From contig NZ_LR134356.1 of the NCBI RefSeq assembly GCF_900637195.1, forward strand, positions 248,001 to 312,000: a DNA stretch of 64,000 bases, given 5' to 3'. This DNA comes from Mycolicibacterium aurum. Its GTDB lineage: Bacteria; Actinomycetota; Actinomycetes; Mycobacteriales; Mycobacteriaceae. Below the pieces are notes generated by a model. It did not search any database. It worked only from the letters and a program-made list of their open reading frames with translations, and had not been told where the DNA came from. Both the position numbers and the translations under genes were made by a program. Each line of letters starts with the position of its first letter. Position 1 is the stretch's first letter. Shown piece after piece: positions 38,881 to 48,621 of this stretch.

Positions 38881-40302
38881 TTGCGCATCGGGAAGATCAC
38901 GGTTGGCGCGCTTGAGGAATGGTCGCTGGACGCCGGCTCGGTCACGTCATGGCACCCGACGCCCGCGGCTCGGGAAAAGGCGCTCCAGGCGCCGGTCAGC
39001 ACGGTTCCGATCAGCTACATGCAGGGTCAACACCTTCGCAACTACAGCCGGCGGACCGCCGCCGGACTGACGTTCTCCCGGCAGATCATCGCCAGCTGCG
39101 AGGTGGCAGGCACCTGCGACATCGCGGCGATGGACCACGCGGTCAACACGTATCTGCGCCGGCACGACACATTTCGGAGCTGGTTCGAACAGACCGGCGA
39201 CGGTGAGTTCGTCCGGCGCACGCTCACCGACCCCGCCGACATCGAATTCGTGCCGATCGATCACGGCCACATGACGGTCGACGAGATCCACGCCCACGTG
39301 GTGGCGATACCGAGTCCGCTGGAGTGGGGCTGCTTCACCTTCGGGATCATCCAGAACGACGATCACTTCGCGTTCTTCGCCGCGATGGACCACGTGCACG
39401 GCGACGCCACGTTGATCGGCACCACGATGATGGAAGCCAACGGCATGTACTCGGCGTTGAGTGGAGGCGGTGAGGCTCTCACGCTGCCCGACGCGGGCAG
39501 CTTCGACGAGTTCTGCGTCCGGGAGCGTGAACACACATCGGCGCTGACCGTGGACTCGCCCGGGGTGCAGGCCTGGATCGACTTCGCCGAAGAGAACAGC
39601 AACGGTTTTCCGGAGTTCCCGCTTCCGCTGGGCAACCCGCGCGAGTCGACCACGAGCACCATGACCTCCGAAGTCCTGATGGACACCCCGCAGACCGAGC
39701 GCTTCGAATCGGCGTGCACGACCGCCGGAGCGCGCTTTGTCGGCGGCCTCTTCGCCTGCCTGGCCCAGGTCGAGCATGAATTGACCGGCGCCCTGACGTA
39801 TTACGGCCTCACGCCCAGGGATTCGCGGTCCGGCACCGACAATTTCATGACACAGGGCTGGTTCACCGGCTTGATCCCCATCACGGTTCCCATCGGCGCG
39901 GCGTCGTTCGGAGAGGCGGCGGGAGCCGCGCAGGCGTCGTTCGATTCGGGTCTGAACATGGCCAAAGTGCCGTATTACCGCGTGCTGGAGTTGGCGCCAT
40001 GGCTGGAATGGCCGAGACCGAATTTCCCGGTCTCGAACTTCCTGCACGGCGGCGCGGCCCCGCTGAACGCGATTCTGGCCGCGGGTGAATTGGGACTCGC
40101 GAACAACATCGGCATCTACCCCGACGGACGATTCTCCTATCAGCTGACCATCTACATATTTCGATACGGCGAGGGCACCGTGATGGCGATAATGCATCCC
40201 GACAATCCGGTCGCGAAGAAATCGGTCACGCGCTATATGCAGGCGATGAAGTCGGTGTGTGTGCCGGTCGCTGACAGCGGGCACTGGGGACGCGTCGCGT
40301 AG
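38881..40302 (+). CDS. papA: Polyketide-associated acyltransferase (PapA, TPP locus)
   Basis: This 473-residue acyltransferase of the condensation-domain superfamily moves an acyl chain onto trehalose. The catalytic HxxxD is H171-D175 in 'AAMDHVHGDATLIG'. The body resembles PapA1/PapA3 ('LTFSRQIIA', 'YLRRHDTFRSWFE', 'PLEWGCFTFGIIQNDDHF'). The usual C-terminal DFGWG motif is replaced by 'LGLANNIGIYPDGRFS'. The TTG start at 38881 is preferred: GGGGAGG lies upstream, and the product begins 'RIGKITVGALEEWSLD', where PapA proteins normally begin. The open frame upstream to 38827 looks non-coding. It starts the divergent row facing the PKS, 199 bases away. Confidence 0.92.
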   Translation: MRIGKITVGALEEWSLDAGSVTSWHPTPAAREKALQAPVSTVPISYMQGQHLRNYSRRTAAGLTFSRQIIASCEVAGTCDIAAMDHAVNTYLRRHDTFRSWFEQTGDGEFVRRTLTDPADIEFVPIDHGHMTVDEIHAHVVAIPSPLEWGCFTFGIIQNDDHFAFFAAMDHVHGDATLIGTTMMEANGMYSALSGGGEALTLPDAGSFDEFCVREREHTSALTVDSPGVQAWIDFAEENSNGFPEFPLPLGNPRESTTSTMTSEVLMDTPQTERFESACTTAGARFVGGLFACLAQVEHELTGALTYYGLTPRDSRSGTDNFMTQGWFTGLIPITVPIGAASFGEAAGAAQASFDSGLNMAKVPYYRVLELAPWLEWPRPNFPVSNFLHGGAAPLNAILAAGELGLANNIGIYPDGRFSYQLTIYIFRYGEGTVMAIMHPDNPVAKKSVTRYMQAMKSVCVPVADSGHWGRVA

Positions 40303-40391
40303 CGTGAAGCACACCGCCGGCGACAACCACCCCGCGACCATCCCGCTGCCGCGGTTGGCTGCGGCGCTGGTGGTGTGGGGGTGAGGGCGAC

Positions 40392-43300
40392 ATGCGACGG
40401 CTAGCAGACTTCGTGGTGCGCTGGCCCCTGGCAGTGATCGGGGTGTGGGTGGCGCTGGCCATCGCCCTACCGCTGTCGTTCCCCTCCCTGGGCGAGATGG
40501 CGGAGAAGCATCCGCTGGTGATCCTGCCCGAGGATGCGCCGTCGAGCGTCTCGGCACGCAAGATGGCCGAGGCGTTCCAGGAATCGGGCAACGACGACCT
40601 GCTGCTGATCGCGCTGATCAACGAGGACGGACTGCGTCCCCAGGACGAGGTCACCTACCGCCAACTCGTGGACGCGCTGCGCGACGACGTCACCGACGTG
40701 GTGTCGGTGCAGGACTTCATCAGCACCCCGCAGCTCCGCCAATTCCTGACCAGCGAGGACAAGACCACCTGGGTCCTGCCGGTCAGCCTCGAAGGTGAGC
40801 TCGGCACGCCGCGGGCGTTCGACTCGTTCAACCGGGTGAGTGACGTCGTCGAACACAGCATCGCGGCACACGGATCCGACGGGGCGCTGGATGTGTACCT
40901 GACGGGTCCGGCCGCCACGGTCGCCGACCTCACCGTCGCCGGTGAACAGGATCGGCTGCCCATCGAGCTCGCCATCGCCGTTCTGGTCCTCGCGGTGCTG
41001 CTGCTGGTCTACCGCAGCATCGTCACGATGCTGCTGCCGCTGGTGACCATCGGATCGTCGGTGCTCATCGCGCAGGGGTTGGTCGCCGCGTACTCGCACC
41101 TGACCGGGGCGGGCGTCTCGAATCAGTCCATCGTCTTCCTGAGCGCGATCCTGGCGGGTGCGGGAACGGACTACGCCGTCTTCCTGATCAGCCGATACCA
41201 CGACTATCTGCGGTCGGGAGCCGGCTACGACGACGCCGTCAAGGCGGCGATGATGTCGATCGGCAAGGTCATCACCGCGTCCGCCCTCACGGTGGGCATC
41301 ACGTTCCTGGTCATGAGCTTCGCCAAGATGGGGGTGTTCAGCACCGTCGGGGTGTCGGCCGGGATCGGCATCGGCGTCGCCTATCTGGCCGGGGTGACCC
41401 TGCTGCCCGCGATCCTGGTGCTCGTCGGACCGCGCGGCTGGGTCAAACCGAGACGCGAGCTGACCGCCAGGTTCTGGAGACGCTCCGGTATCCGCATCGT
41501 GCGCAGGCCGGTGCCCCACCTGGTCGCCAGCGTGCTCGTGCTGATCCTGTTGGCCGGCGCGGCAGGCTTTGCACGCTTCAACTACGACGACCGCAAGGCG
41601 GTGTCGGCGTCGGCGCCCAGTTCGGTCGGATACGTCGCGCTGGAGCGCCACTTCCCGATCAGCCAGTCCATCCCGCAGTACATCCTCGTGCAGTCCCCGC
41701 GCGACCTGCGCTCACCGCAGGCACTGGCGGATCTGGAGCAGATGGCCTCCCGGATCGCCCAGCTGCCGGATGTGTCCCTGGTCAGCGGCATCACCCGGCC
41801 CCTCGGCGAGGTGCCGCCCGAGTTCCGTGCGACCTTTCAGGCCGGCATCGTCGGTGACCGGCTCGCCGATGGTTCGGCGCAGATCGGGGAGCGGACCGAT
41901 GACCTCGACACGCTGACGGCCGGCGCCGACACGCTCGCCGACAGCCTCGGTGACGTGCGCGCGCAGGTCAACCAGATCGCGCCCAGCCTTCAGGGTCTGA
42001 TCGACACGTTCTCCTCGGTGCGGACCGATTACGGCGGTGAGACGCTGGTACGCGACGTGGCGACAGCAGCCAAGCTGGTCGACAGCGTCAACAAGCTCGG
42101 CCTGTCCATGGGCGTGAACTTCCGCGCCGTCAGGGACATGTTCGCCTGGATCGGCCCCGTCCTGACGGCGCTGCAGGGCAACCACGTGTGCGACGCCAAT
42201 CCGTCTTGCGTCGAGACCCGCAGCCAGTTCGAGCGGTTGACCAAGGCGCGCAGCGAAGGCGGCCTCGACGAGATCAACCGGCTGGCCGGGCAGCTGCAGG
42301 GGGTCGACGACAGGCAGAGCCTCACCTCGACGGTGAATCAGCTCAACACGGCGTTCGCCACGCTGACCAAGGCCATCTCCGCCATGGGGCTCGATACGCC
42401 GGGCGGCGCGCAGGCCGGCCTGCGCGATCTGCGGCAGGGCGCCAACCGACTGGCCGACGGAAGCCGGCAGGTGGCCGGGGGAGTGGACCAGCTGGTCGAG
42501 CAGGTCAAAGTGATCGCCGACGGACTCACCGAGGCCTCGCAGTTCCTGTTGACGATGCGCCAGGACGCGGCCGGGTCGACCATGGCGGGGTTCAACATCC
42601 CGGCCCAGGTGCTCAACGCCGTGGAGTTCCAGAAGGCGGCGGAGGCGTTCATCTCACCGGATGGCCACTCGGTCCGGTACCTGGTGCAGACCAAGCTCAA
42701 CCCGTTCAGCCCGGAGGCGATGGATCAGGTCAACACGATCAGTGACATCGCCCGCGGAGCGCAGCCCAACACCACCCTGGCCGAAGCCACGATCTCGATG
42801 GGTGGCTTCCCCGCGGCGCTGCGCGACACCCGCGACTACTACGAGCGCGACATCCGTTTCATCATCATCGCGACGCTGATCGTCGTCCTGCTCACGTTGA
42901 CGGTGCTGCTGCGCTCGATCGTCGCACCCATCTACCTCGTGGGGTCGGTGGTGCTCTCGTACTTCGCGGCGATCGGCATCGGGGTGGTCACGTTCCAGTT
43001 CCTCCTCGGCCAGGAACTGCACTGGAGTGTGCCGCCACTGGCCTTCGTGGTGCTGGTGGCGGTGGGCGCCGACTACAACATGCTGTTCGTCTCGCGAATG
43101 CGCGACGAGTCTCCCCGCAGCATCCGGTACGGGATCATCCGCACCCTGGGGTCGACCGGAGGCGTGATCACCGCGGCGGGTCTGATCTTTGCCGCGTCGA
43201 TGGCCGGTCTGCTGTTCTCCAGCATCGGCATCGTGATCCAGGGCGGCTTCGTGATCGGGGTGGGGATCCTGCTGGACACGTTCGTGGTCCGCACGATCAC

Positions 43301-43427
43301 GGTGCCCGCCATCGCGGCGCTGGTCGGACGCGCCAACTGGTGGCCTTCGCGGGTGAGCGACCCGCGGGCGGAGTCGCGTCCACCGGCGGCGGCATCCAGC
43401 GCCGGCGGAGTTAGCGCGGACACATGA
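40392..43427 (+). CDS. mmpL10: RND-type lipid transporter MmpL10 (TPP locus)
   Basis: This 1011-residue MmpL inner-membrane transporter exports an acyl-trehalose intermediate using the proton gradient. It has two homologous halves, each with one helix, a porter domain and a five-helix bundle. The proton-relay Asp-Tyr pairs are D260-Y261 in 'GAGTDYAVFLISRY' and D894-Y895 in 'VGADYNMLFVSRMRDE'. The second porter domain (about 400-760) is long and helical with 'DTLTAGADTLADSLGDV', typical of the MmpL3/8/10 lipid transporters rather than MmpL4/5. GAGGG precedes the ATG. It lies 89 bases after papA. In M. tuberculosis the matching gene serves polyacyltrehalose. Confidence 0.94.
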   Translation: MRRLADFVVRWPLAVIGVWVALAIALPLSFPSLGEMAEKHPLVILPEDAPSSVSARKMAEAFQESGNDDLLLIALINEDGLRPQDEVTYRQLVDALRDDVTDVVSVQDFISTPQLRQFLTSEDKTTWVLPVSLEGELGTPRAFDSFNRVSDVVEHSIAAHGSDGALDVYLTGPAATVADLTVAGEQDRLPIELAIAVLVLAVLLLVYRSIVTMLLPLVTIGSSVLIAQGLVAAYSHLTGAGVSNQSIVFLSAILAGAGTDYAVFLISRYHDYLRSGAGYDDAVKAAMMSIGKVITASALTVGITFLVMSFAKMGVFSTVGVSAGIGIGVAYLAGVTLLPAILVLVGPRGWVKPRRELTARFWRRSGIRIVRRPVPHLVASVLVLILLAGAAGFARFNYDDRKAVSASAPSSVGYVALERHFPISQSIPQYILVQSPRDLRSPQALADLEQMASRIAQLPDVSLVSGITRPLGEVPPEFRATFQAGIVGDRLADGSAQIGERTDDLDTLTAGADTLADSLGDVRAQVNQIAPSLQGLIDTFSSVRTDYGGETLVRDVATAAKLVDSVNKLGLSMGVNFRAVRDMFAWIGPVLTALQGNHVCDANPSCVETRSQFERLTKARSEGGLDEINRLAGQLQGVDDRQSLTSTVNQLNTAFATLTKAISAMGLDTPGGAQAGLRDLRQGANRLADGSRQVAGGVDQLVEQVKVIADGLTEASQFLLTMRQDAAGSTMAGFNIPAQVLNAVEFQKAAEAFISPDGHSVRYLVQTKLNPFSPEAMDQVNTISDIARGAQPNTTLAEATISMGGFPAALRDTRDYYERDIRFIIIATLIVVLLTLTVLLRSIVAPIYLVGSVVLSYFAAIGIGVVTFQFLLGQELHWSVPPLAFVVLVAVGADYNMLFVSRMRDESPRSIRYGIIRTLGSTGGVITAAGLIFAASMAGLLFSSIGIVIQGGFVIGVGILLDTFVVRTITVPAIAALVGRANWWPSRVSDPRAESRPPAAASSAGGVSADT

Positions 43428-43527
43428 TCTATGTGAAACTACGGAACGGAGCGGGTCGGGCCGGTAGCCACACAGTTGCCAGGACGGCGAGTACTCCGAG
43501 CCGACGCCGAACTACTACGGACGTGCA

Positions 43528-45306
43528 TTGACGCCGACAACCATCCCCCAGTCATCGATCCTGTCGATGCTGCACGGGCGCGCGAGCCTGCGGCCCGGCG
43601 AGGTGGCGTTCACGTTCACCGACTACCACCACAATCCGGCGGGCGTCGCGCAGACTCTCACGTGGGCGCAGCTGTCCCGCCGCACCATAAACCTGGCCCG
43701 TGAGCTCAGCCTGCACGCGTCGGCAGGAGACAGGGCGGTGATCCTGGCGCCCCAGGGCCTGGAGTACATCCTGGCGTTCCTGGGGTCCATGCAGGCCGGG
43801 CTCATCGCGGTCCCCCTTCCGTTGCCGCATCGCGGTTCCAGCCACGACCGGGTGGGCGCCGTCTTCGCCGACACCACGCCCGCGGTCGTTCTCACCACGT
43901 CCGCGGTGGCGACGGAGGTCGGCGACTACGTCGACCAGTCGCGGATGGACACGGCGCCGAAGATAATCGAGATCGACCTGCTGAGCCTCGACGGCGAGGA
44001 TCAGCCCGCGTTTGCGGCCGCCGAGTTTCCGGCCACGGCGTACCTGCAGTACAGCTCGGGCTCGACGCGCCTGCCGACCGGCGTCATGATCTCGCACCGC
44101 AACCTGCAGGTGAACTTCGAGCAGTTGATGAGCAGCCTGTTCAAGGGCGCGAACGTGGCGTCGTCGACAGATCTCACGCTGGTGTCGTGGCTGCCCTTCT
44201 ACCACGACATGGGGTTGGTGCTCGGGGTCTGCGCGCCCATTCTCGGCGGCTTCCCCGCCGAGCTGACGAGCCCGGTCGCCTTCCTGGAGAAGCCGGCCAG
44301 GTGGGTGCGCGCGCTGGCCGAGAATCCGAATGCCTTCTCGGGGGCGCCGAACTTCGCTTTCGACCTGGCGGCCCGCAAGACCAAGGACAGCGATCTCGCC
44401 GGGCTCGATCTGGGCGGGGTGCGCGGCATCATCAACGGCGCCGAGCGCGTCGACCCGGCCACCCTGGAACGCTTCGCAGATCGCTTCGCGCACTTCAATT
44501 TCCGCGACCACATGCTGCGTCCGTGCTACGGACTGGCCGAGGCGACGGTCTTCGTCAGCAGTGGCACCTGGAGTGATTCGCCTGGTGACTCGTGGGGCGC
44601 GGTCCGATTCGATGTCGACGAACTATCTGCGGGCCGTGCCCAGCGGGGATCGTCGCGAACCAGTTCGGCGCTGGTGAGGTACGAACTGCCGAAGTCGCCG
44701 CTGGTGCGGATCGTCGACGTCGACACCCGCCGGGAATGCCCGCCGGACGTCGTCGGCGAGATCTGGGTGCACGGCGACAACGTCGCGTCCGGCTACTGGA
44801 GCAGACCAGCTGACGAGCAGGGCTGCTTCGGCGCAGTGCTCGCCGACGCGGCGGCGGGCACGCCGGAGGGGCCGTGGCTGCGGACCGGTGATCTGGGCTT
44901 CACGTCCGCCGGCGAGTTTTTCGTCGTCGGACGCATCAAGGATCTGCTGATCATCCGGGGCCGCAACCACCACCCCGAGGACATCGAGGCCACCGTCGCC
45001 GAGATCACCCGCGGCCGCGTCGCGGCGATATCGGTGCCCGTGAACAGCACCGAGAACCTGGTGACCGTGATCGAGGTGAAGAAGCGCGCCGATCTGAACT
45101 CCGATGCCGGCGGCGACGCGGTGCAGTGGCTCACCGAGATCAAGAGCGACGTCACCTCCGCGATCTCCAATGCGCACGGCGTCAACGTGGGGGACCTGGT
45201 GCTGGTGCCGCCCGGGTCGATTCCGACGACGACGAGCGGCAAGATCCGGCGCGCCGCCTGCGTCGAGCAGTACCGGCACGATCAATTCACCCGGCTGGAC
45301 GCCTGA
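43528..45306 (+). CDS. fadD23: Long-chain fatty acyl-AMP ligase FadD23 (TPP locus)
   Basis: This FAAL of 592 residues makes acyl-adenylates and hands the acyl chain to a PKS rather than to CoA. Motifs include 'DRAVILAPQGLEYILAFLG', the P-loop 'TAYLQYSSGSTRLPTGVM' (about residue 170), 'SWLPFYHDMGLVLGVC', 'RPCYGLAEATVFVSSG' and 'WLRTGDLGFTSAGEFFVVGR'. The final Lys is in 'IPTTTSGKIRRAACVEQYR'. The text closely follows M. tuberculosis FadD23. The TTG at 43528 gives the family length; its ribosome site is weak. The role would be to prime the divergent bimodular PKS with a fatty acid. Confidence 0.93.
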   Translation: MTPTTIPQSSILSMLHGRASLRPGEVAFTFTDYHHNPAGVAQTLTWAQLSRRTINLARELSLHASAGDRAVILAPQGLEYILAFLGSMQAGLIAVPLPLPHRGSSHDRVGAVFADTTPAVVLTTSAVATEVGDYVDQSRMDTAPKIIEIDLLSLDGEDQPAFAAAEFPATAYLQYSSGSTRLPTGVMISHRNLQVNFEQLMSSLFKGANVASSTDLTLVSWLPFYHDMGLVLGVCAPILGGFPAELTSPVAFLEKPARWVRALAENPNAFSGAPNFAFDLAARKTKDSDLAGLDLGGVRGIINGAERVDPATLERFADRFAHFNFRDHMLRPCYGLAEATVFVSSGTWSDSPGDSWGAVRFDVDELSAGRAQRGSSRTSSALVRYELPKSPLVRIVDVDTRRECPPDVVGEIWVHGDNVASGYWSRPADEQGCFGAVLADAAAGTPEGPWLRTGDLGFTSAGEFFVVGRIKDLLIIRGRNHHPEDIEATVAEITRGRVAAISVPVNSTENLVTVIEVKKRADLNSDAGGDAVQWLTEIKSDVTSAISNAHGVNVGDLVLVPPGSIPTTTSGKIRRAACVEQYRHDQFTRLDA

Positions 45307-45326
45307 GTCCGCTCGGCGAGTGAGGG

Positions 45327-45332
45327 TAGGGT
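45327..45332 (+). promoter_or_regulatory. Candidate -10 box of the PE-domain gene
   Basis: TAGGGT fits TANNNT and would start a transcript near 45339, about 30 bases before the ATG at 45369, which has GAGGGGCGGGG upstream. The gene may therefore be expressed separately from fadD23. Confidence 0.35.
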
Positions 45333-45368
45333 CGGGTGCACAGGCGGACGCGTAGGCGAGGGGCGGGG

Positions 45369-46505
45369 ATGGGCATGCGGAGACAGTTCGCATCGGTCAC
45401 CGCCCTGGTAACCATCGGGGCCACAGGGTGTTTCGGCCTCGGGATCGCGACGGCGGATGAGACGACCGTCCCCCCCGCGCCCGGCGCCGCCGCCGACGGG
45501 CCGCCTCCCCTCGGCACTCCGGGGCGGGCGTACGCACTGGGCGGCGCCCACGTTCTCGGCATTCCCTACGACGAATACATCATGCGCACGGGCGCGGACT
45601 GGTTCCCCGGACTGGACCGCCAGATCGTCGACTACCCGGCCGGTCAGGTGCAGGGCCACACGCTGGAGCGGCTGTTCCCGGGCATCGGACGACTCGACGA
45701 TTCCTTCCCCGGCCTCGGAATCGACGGCCCCAGCGTCGGTGAATCCGTCGACATCGGCACGCCCAACACCATCAACGCGATTCGTGCGGGTGGGCGAGGC
45801 ACCGCGATCGGGCTGTCCGAGGGTGCGATGGTGCTCAACGACGTCCAGGCGAAACTCGCCTACGACCCCGCCGCCCCGCCACCGAACGAGCTGAGCTTCG
45901 CCACCTACGGCGATCCGGTGGCCCGGCATGCGTTCGGCGAGAGTTTCCTGACCCAGAACTTCCCCGTCGGCAGCGTCGTCCCGTCGCTCGACTACCGCAT
46001 CCCGGCGCCGGTGGAAAGCCAGTACGACACCTACCAGTTCATCTCCGCCTACGACAGCATCGCCGACTGGCCGGACCGACCCGACAACTGGCTCTCGGTC
46101 GCCAACGCGATCGTCGGCCTCGCCACCGGTCACACCGCCGTCGCGTTCACCGAACCGAGCATGGTGCCACCGCGCAACATCAGGACCACCGTCAACTCTC
46201 GAGGCGCGAAGACGACGACGTTCATGATTCCGGAGGAGCACCTGCCTCTGGTCCTGCCGTTCAAGTACCTCGGCGTGCCGCAGGAGACCCTGATCGAGCT
46301 CGACAAGGTGCTGATGCCCTATGTCGACGCCGGCTACTCCCGCAACGACGACCCGTCGACCGCGCCCGTCACCGTGGATCCGGTGAACGGCTACGACCCC
46401 GCCGAGGTCACCGCGCCGGCGACGCAGGCCGCGTTCGGCGGCGACGCCGATCCGGTGTCGCAGCTTCTCTCCGGCCTGCAGTACGTCCTCAACAACCCGC
46501 CGTAG
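45369..46505 (+). CDS. PE-PPE domain acyltransferase/hydrolase (Chp2-like, TPP locus)
   Basis: This 378-residue exported protein has a signal or anchor helix ('[21 protein letters not shown]') followed by an alpha/beta-hydrolase PE-PPE domain. The nucleophile elbow is '[13 protein letters not shown]' with Ser near residue 150. Despite the domain name there is no PE or PPE N-terminus. Related proteins (Chp1, Chp2) move acyl groups between acyl-trehaloses outside the inner membrane. In the M. smegmatis TPP locus the matching gene, called PE, performs the last assembly in the outer envelope. The start ATG is preceded by GAGGGG; a GTG at 45336 is less likely. Confidence 0.9.
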   Translation: MGMRRQFASVTALVTIGATGCFGLGIATADETTVPPAPGAAADGPPPLGTPGRAYALGGAHVLGIPYDEYIMRTGADWFPGLDRQIVDYPAGQVQGHTLERLFPGIGRLDDSFPGLGIDGPSVGESVDIGTPNTINAIRAGGRGTAIGLSEGAMVLNDVQAKLAYDPAAPPPNELSFATYGDPVARHAFGESFLTQNFPVGSVVPSLDYRIPAPVESQYDTYQFISAYDSIADWPDRPDNWLSVANAIVGLATGHTAVAFTEPSMVPPRNIRTTVNSRGAKTTTFMIPEEHLPLVLPFKYLGVPQETLIELDKVLMPYVDAGYSRNDDPSTAPVTVDPVNGYDPAEVTAPATQAAFGGDADPVSQLLSGLQYVLNNPP

Positions 46506-46508
46506 CCG

Positions 46509-47180
46509 TCACAGACTGGCCCACCCCACGGCCAGCAGCATGCAGCCGACCACGGCCAGCATCACGGCCACGCCGAACCGGCCCTTCGCCCGGATCCAGC
46601 CGTACAGCGCGGACAGCGTCGCGCGGGTGCGGTCCGGGGCCACCAGGAAGGCCAGCAGCGGGATCTCGACGAGGGCGAACGCCACCACGTTGAACACCAT
46701 CAAGGCCCCGAACTGGGTGCCTGCCGCGGCGCCGGAGGCCACGATGAGCGCCAGCGCGGCGAGGTAGTCGATCGAGGGCAGCGCGATGCCGAATCCCGCG
46801 ACACCCGCCGTCCACAGGGAACGCCCGCTGAGTAGCTGACGTGCCCGGACGATCACTCGCCCGAAGCGGCGTTCGGCCGGGTCCGCGGACGGCTCGCCCC
46901 GGCCCCCCAGCACACCCGCAGCGACGAGCGCGGCGTTGATCAGCACCACCGCGCCGACCGCGATCTGCACCCGGGGCAGAGTGAAGTGCGCCGAGCCCAG
47001 CGCGGGCCGAAGGACGAACAACACCACGACGCCCACCGCCGTGCCCATCACGAAACCGCCTGCGAGAAAAGCAAGCAACTGCAGTGCCGGGCGGGGGCGG
47101 TTGATCATCAGAACGGTCATGCCGACCCGAAACGGCTCCAGGCTGACCGCGACGGCCATCACCAGGAGCGGGATCCACAT
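46509..47180 (-). CDS. Gap/Sap-family membrane protein (glycolipid export helper)
   Basis: This 223-residue protein has six hydrophobic helices in a LysE-like arrangement: 'WIPLLVMAVAVSLEPFRVG' at the start, then 'LLAFLAGGFVMGTAVGVVV', 'IAVGAVVLINAALVAAGVL' and so on, with a cytoplasmic loop between helices 3 and 4. It matches the GAP family (GPL-addressing protein, and Sap of the sulfolipid locus), whose genes accompany mmpL and pap genes and aid glycolipid export. It ends three bases from the convergent PE gene, which places it in the TPP locus although on the opposite strand. The long upstream open frame to 47705 is a shadow of the flavin reductase gene. Confidence 0.88.
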   Translation of the reverse strand: MWIPLLVMAVAVSLEPFRVGMTVLMINRPRPALQLLAFLAGGFVMGTAVGVVVLFVLRPALGSAHFTLPRVQIAVGAVVLINAALVAAGVLGGRGEPSADPAERRFGRVIVRARQLLSGRSLWTAGVAGFGIALPSIDYLAALALIVASGAAAGTQFGALMVFNVVAFALVEIPLLAFLVAPDRTRATLSALYGWIRAKGRFGVAVMLAVVGCMLLAVGWASL

Positions 47181-47319
47181 GAGGAGTCGATGGTATCGGG
47201 CTTGTGCGCACGCCGATCCGAATGCTGGCCGGATCGGTGATCCAGGGTCATGATGGCGTGGTGATCGCCCCCAGTGCCGCGCCGCTGTTGCGTGCCCACC
47301 CGACCGTGGCCGCCGCTGA

Positions 47320-47853
<534 letters not shown>

Positions 47854-47874
47854 TTCGACGCCTCGGCGCCGCGG

Positions 47875-48036
47875 TCAGGGCCGGGTGCTGAGTTCTTCGC
47901 GGTAGTTGCTGATGCGCTGGTCCAACTCGGAGGCGTCCGCGCTGCGGCCCTCCCTGCGAGCTAGGTCGGCGCGGGCACTCAGTTCACGGATCGCCGTGCG
48001 AATGTCGTTGATGCTTCTGGTCTCTCGAAGCGACAT
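47875..48036 (-). CDS. Small helical protein, unknown function
   Basis: This 53-residue, highly charged protein is probably two helices: 'INDIRTAIRELSARADLARREG' split by a turn, then 'ASELDQRISNYREELS'. The heptad spacing of hydrophobic residues suggests a small coiled coil. No family is recognised. GAAAGG lies upstream of the ATG at 48036, which supports translation. The upstream open frame to 48240 is the shadow of the rhodanese gene. It lies 60 bases downstream of the rhodanese gene on the same strand and may be co-transcribed. Confidence 0.65.
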   Translation of the reverse strand: MSLRETRSINDIRTAIRELSARADLARREGRSADASELDQRISNYREELSTRP

Positions 48037-48095
48037 GAATGCTGCCTTTCTTCGGTGATTGGCTGCTGGCCCAAGCGTACGCCTGAGACCTGTCG

Positions 48096-48506
48096 CTAGT
48101 CCCCTACTGCGGTGAGATCGTCGGCGTCGCGACGGGCCCGTCCGTGTGCACTCACGGTCGACAGTCCTTGCCTGGCCCAGTATTCGAAACCACCGATGAG
48201 TTCCCTGACTCGGCGGTACCCCATCTCGCTGAGCGTGCATGCCGCCTTGCTGGCGCCGTTGCAGCCCGGCCCCCAGCAGTAGACGACGATGTCGGCGTCC
48301 AGGTCCGGCAGCTCGGCGCCGGCACGCTCGGCGAGCTCGCCGCCGGGAAGGTGCAGCGCACCGGGGAGGTGCCCCTGATCCCAGGCGGCGCCGGACCGGG
48401 TGTCGACCACGATCGGTGCGCGTCCGGCAGCGCGCGCCGCGGCCAGGTCGGACGCGTCGATCTCGTAGGTGAGTTTGGCGGCGAAGTAGGCGCGGGCGTC
48501 GATCAT
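48096..48506 (-). CDS. Rhodanese-like sulfurtransferase
   Basis: This 136-residue single-domain rhodanese has 'IVVDTRSGAAWDQGHLPGALHL' as the standard substrate-side block. The active loop is 'VVYCWGPGCNGASKAA' with the likely catalytic Cys first and a second Cys four residues on, as in many mycobacterial CWGPGCN-type rhodaneses. It ends 'GGFEYWARQGL'. It would move sulfane sulfur from thiosulfate or persulfide to an acceptor. The ATG at 48506 is chosen because the domain begins a few residues later. It is upstream of the small helical gene. Confidence 0.9.
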   Translation of the reverse strand: MIDARAYFAAKLTYEIDASDLAAARAAGRAPIVVDTRSGAAWDQGHLPGALHLPGGELAERAGAELPDLDADIVVYCWGPGCNGASKAACTLSEMGYRRVRELIGGFEYWARQGLSTVSAHGRARRDADDLTAVGD

Positions 48507-48621
48507 GCTCTTATCGAAGCGTGGTGTCGCGGCCGACGGAAGTGGTGTCCTCCGGTGATCGTCGGTCGGTGCCGGTGTATCGACGGAGTTCCCGACGATG
48601 CACCGGCGGATCCACGGTCGG

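Noticed and set aside
40303..40391. Imperfect inverted repeat (CACACC ... GGTGTG) between papA and mmpL10
   Set aside because: The paired arms are short and interrupted, so I could not support a terminator or element; the two genes are probably co-transcribed.
43428..43527. Possible small gene between mmpL10 and fadD23
   Set aside because: No frame has a ribosome site and start of useful length; this looks like ordinary spacer.
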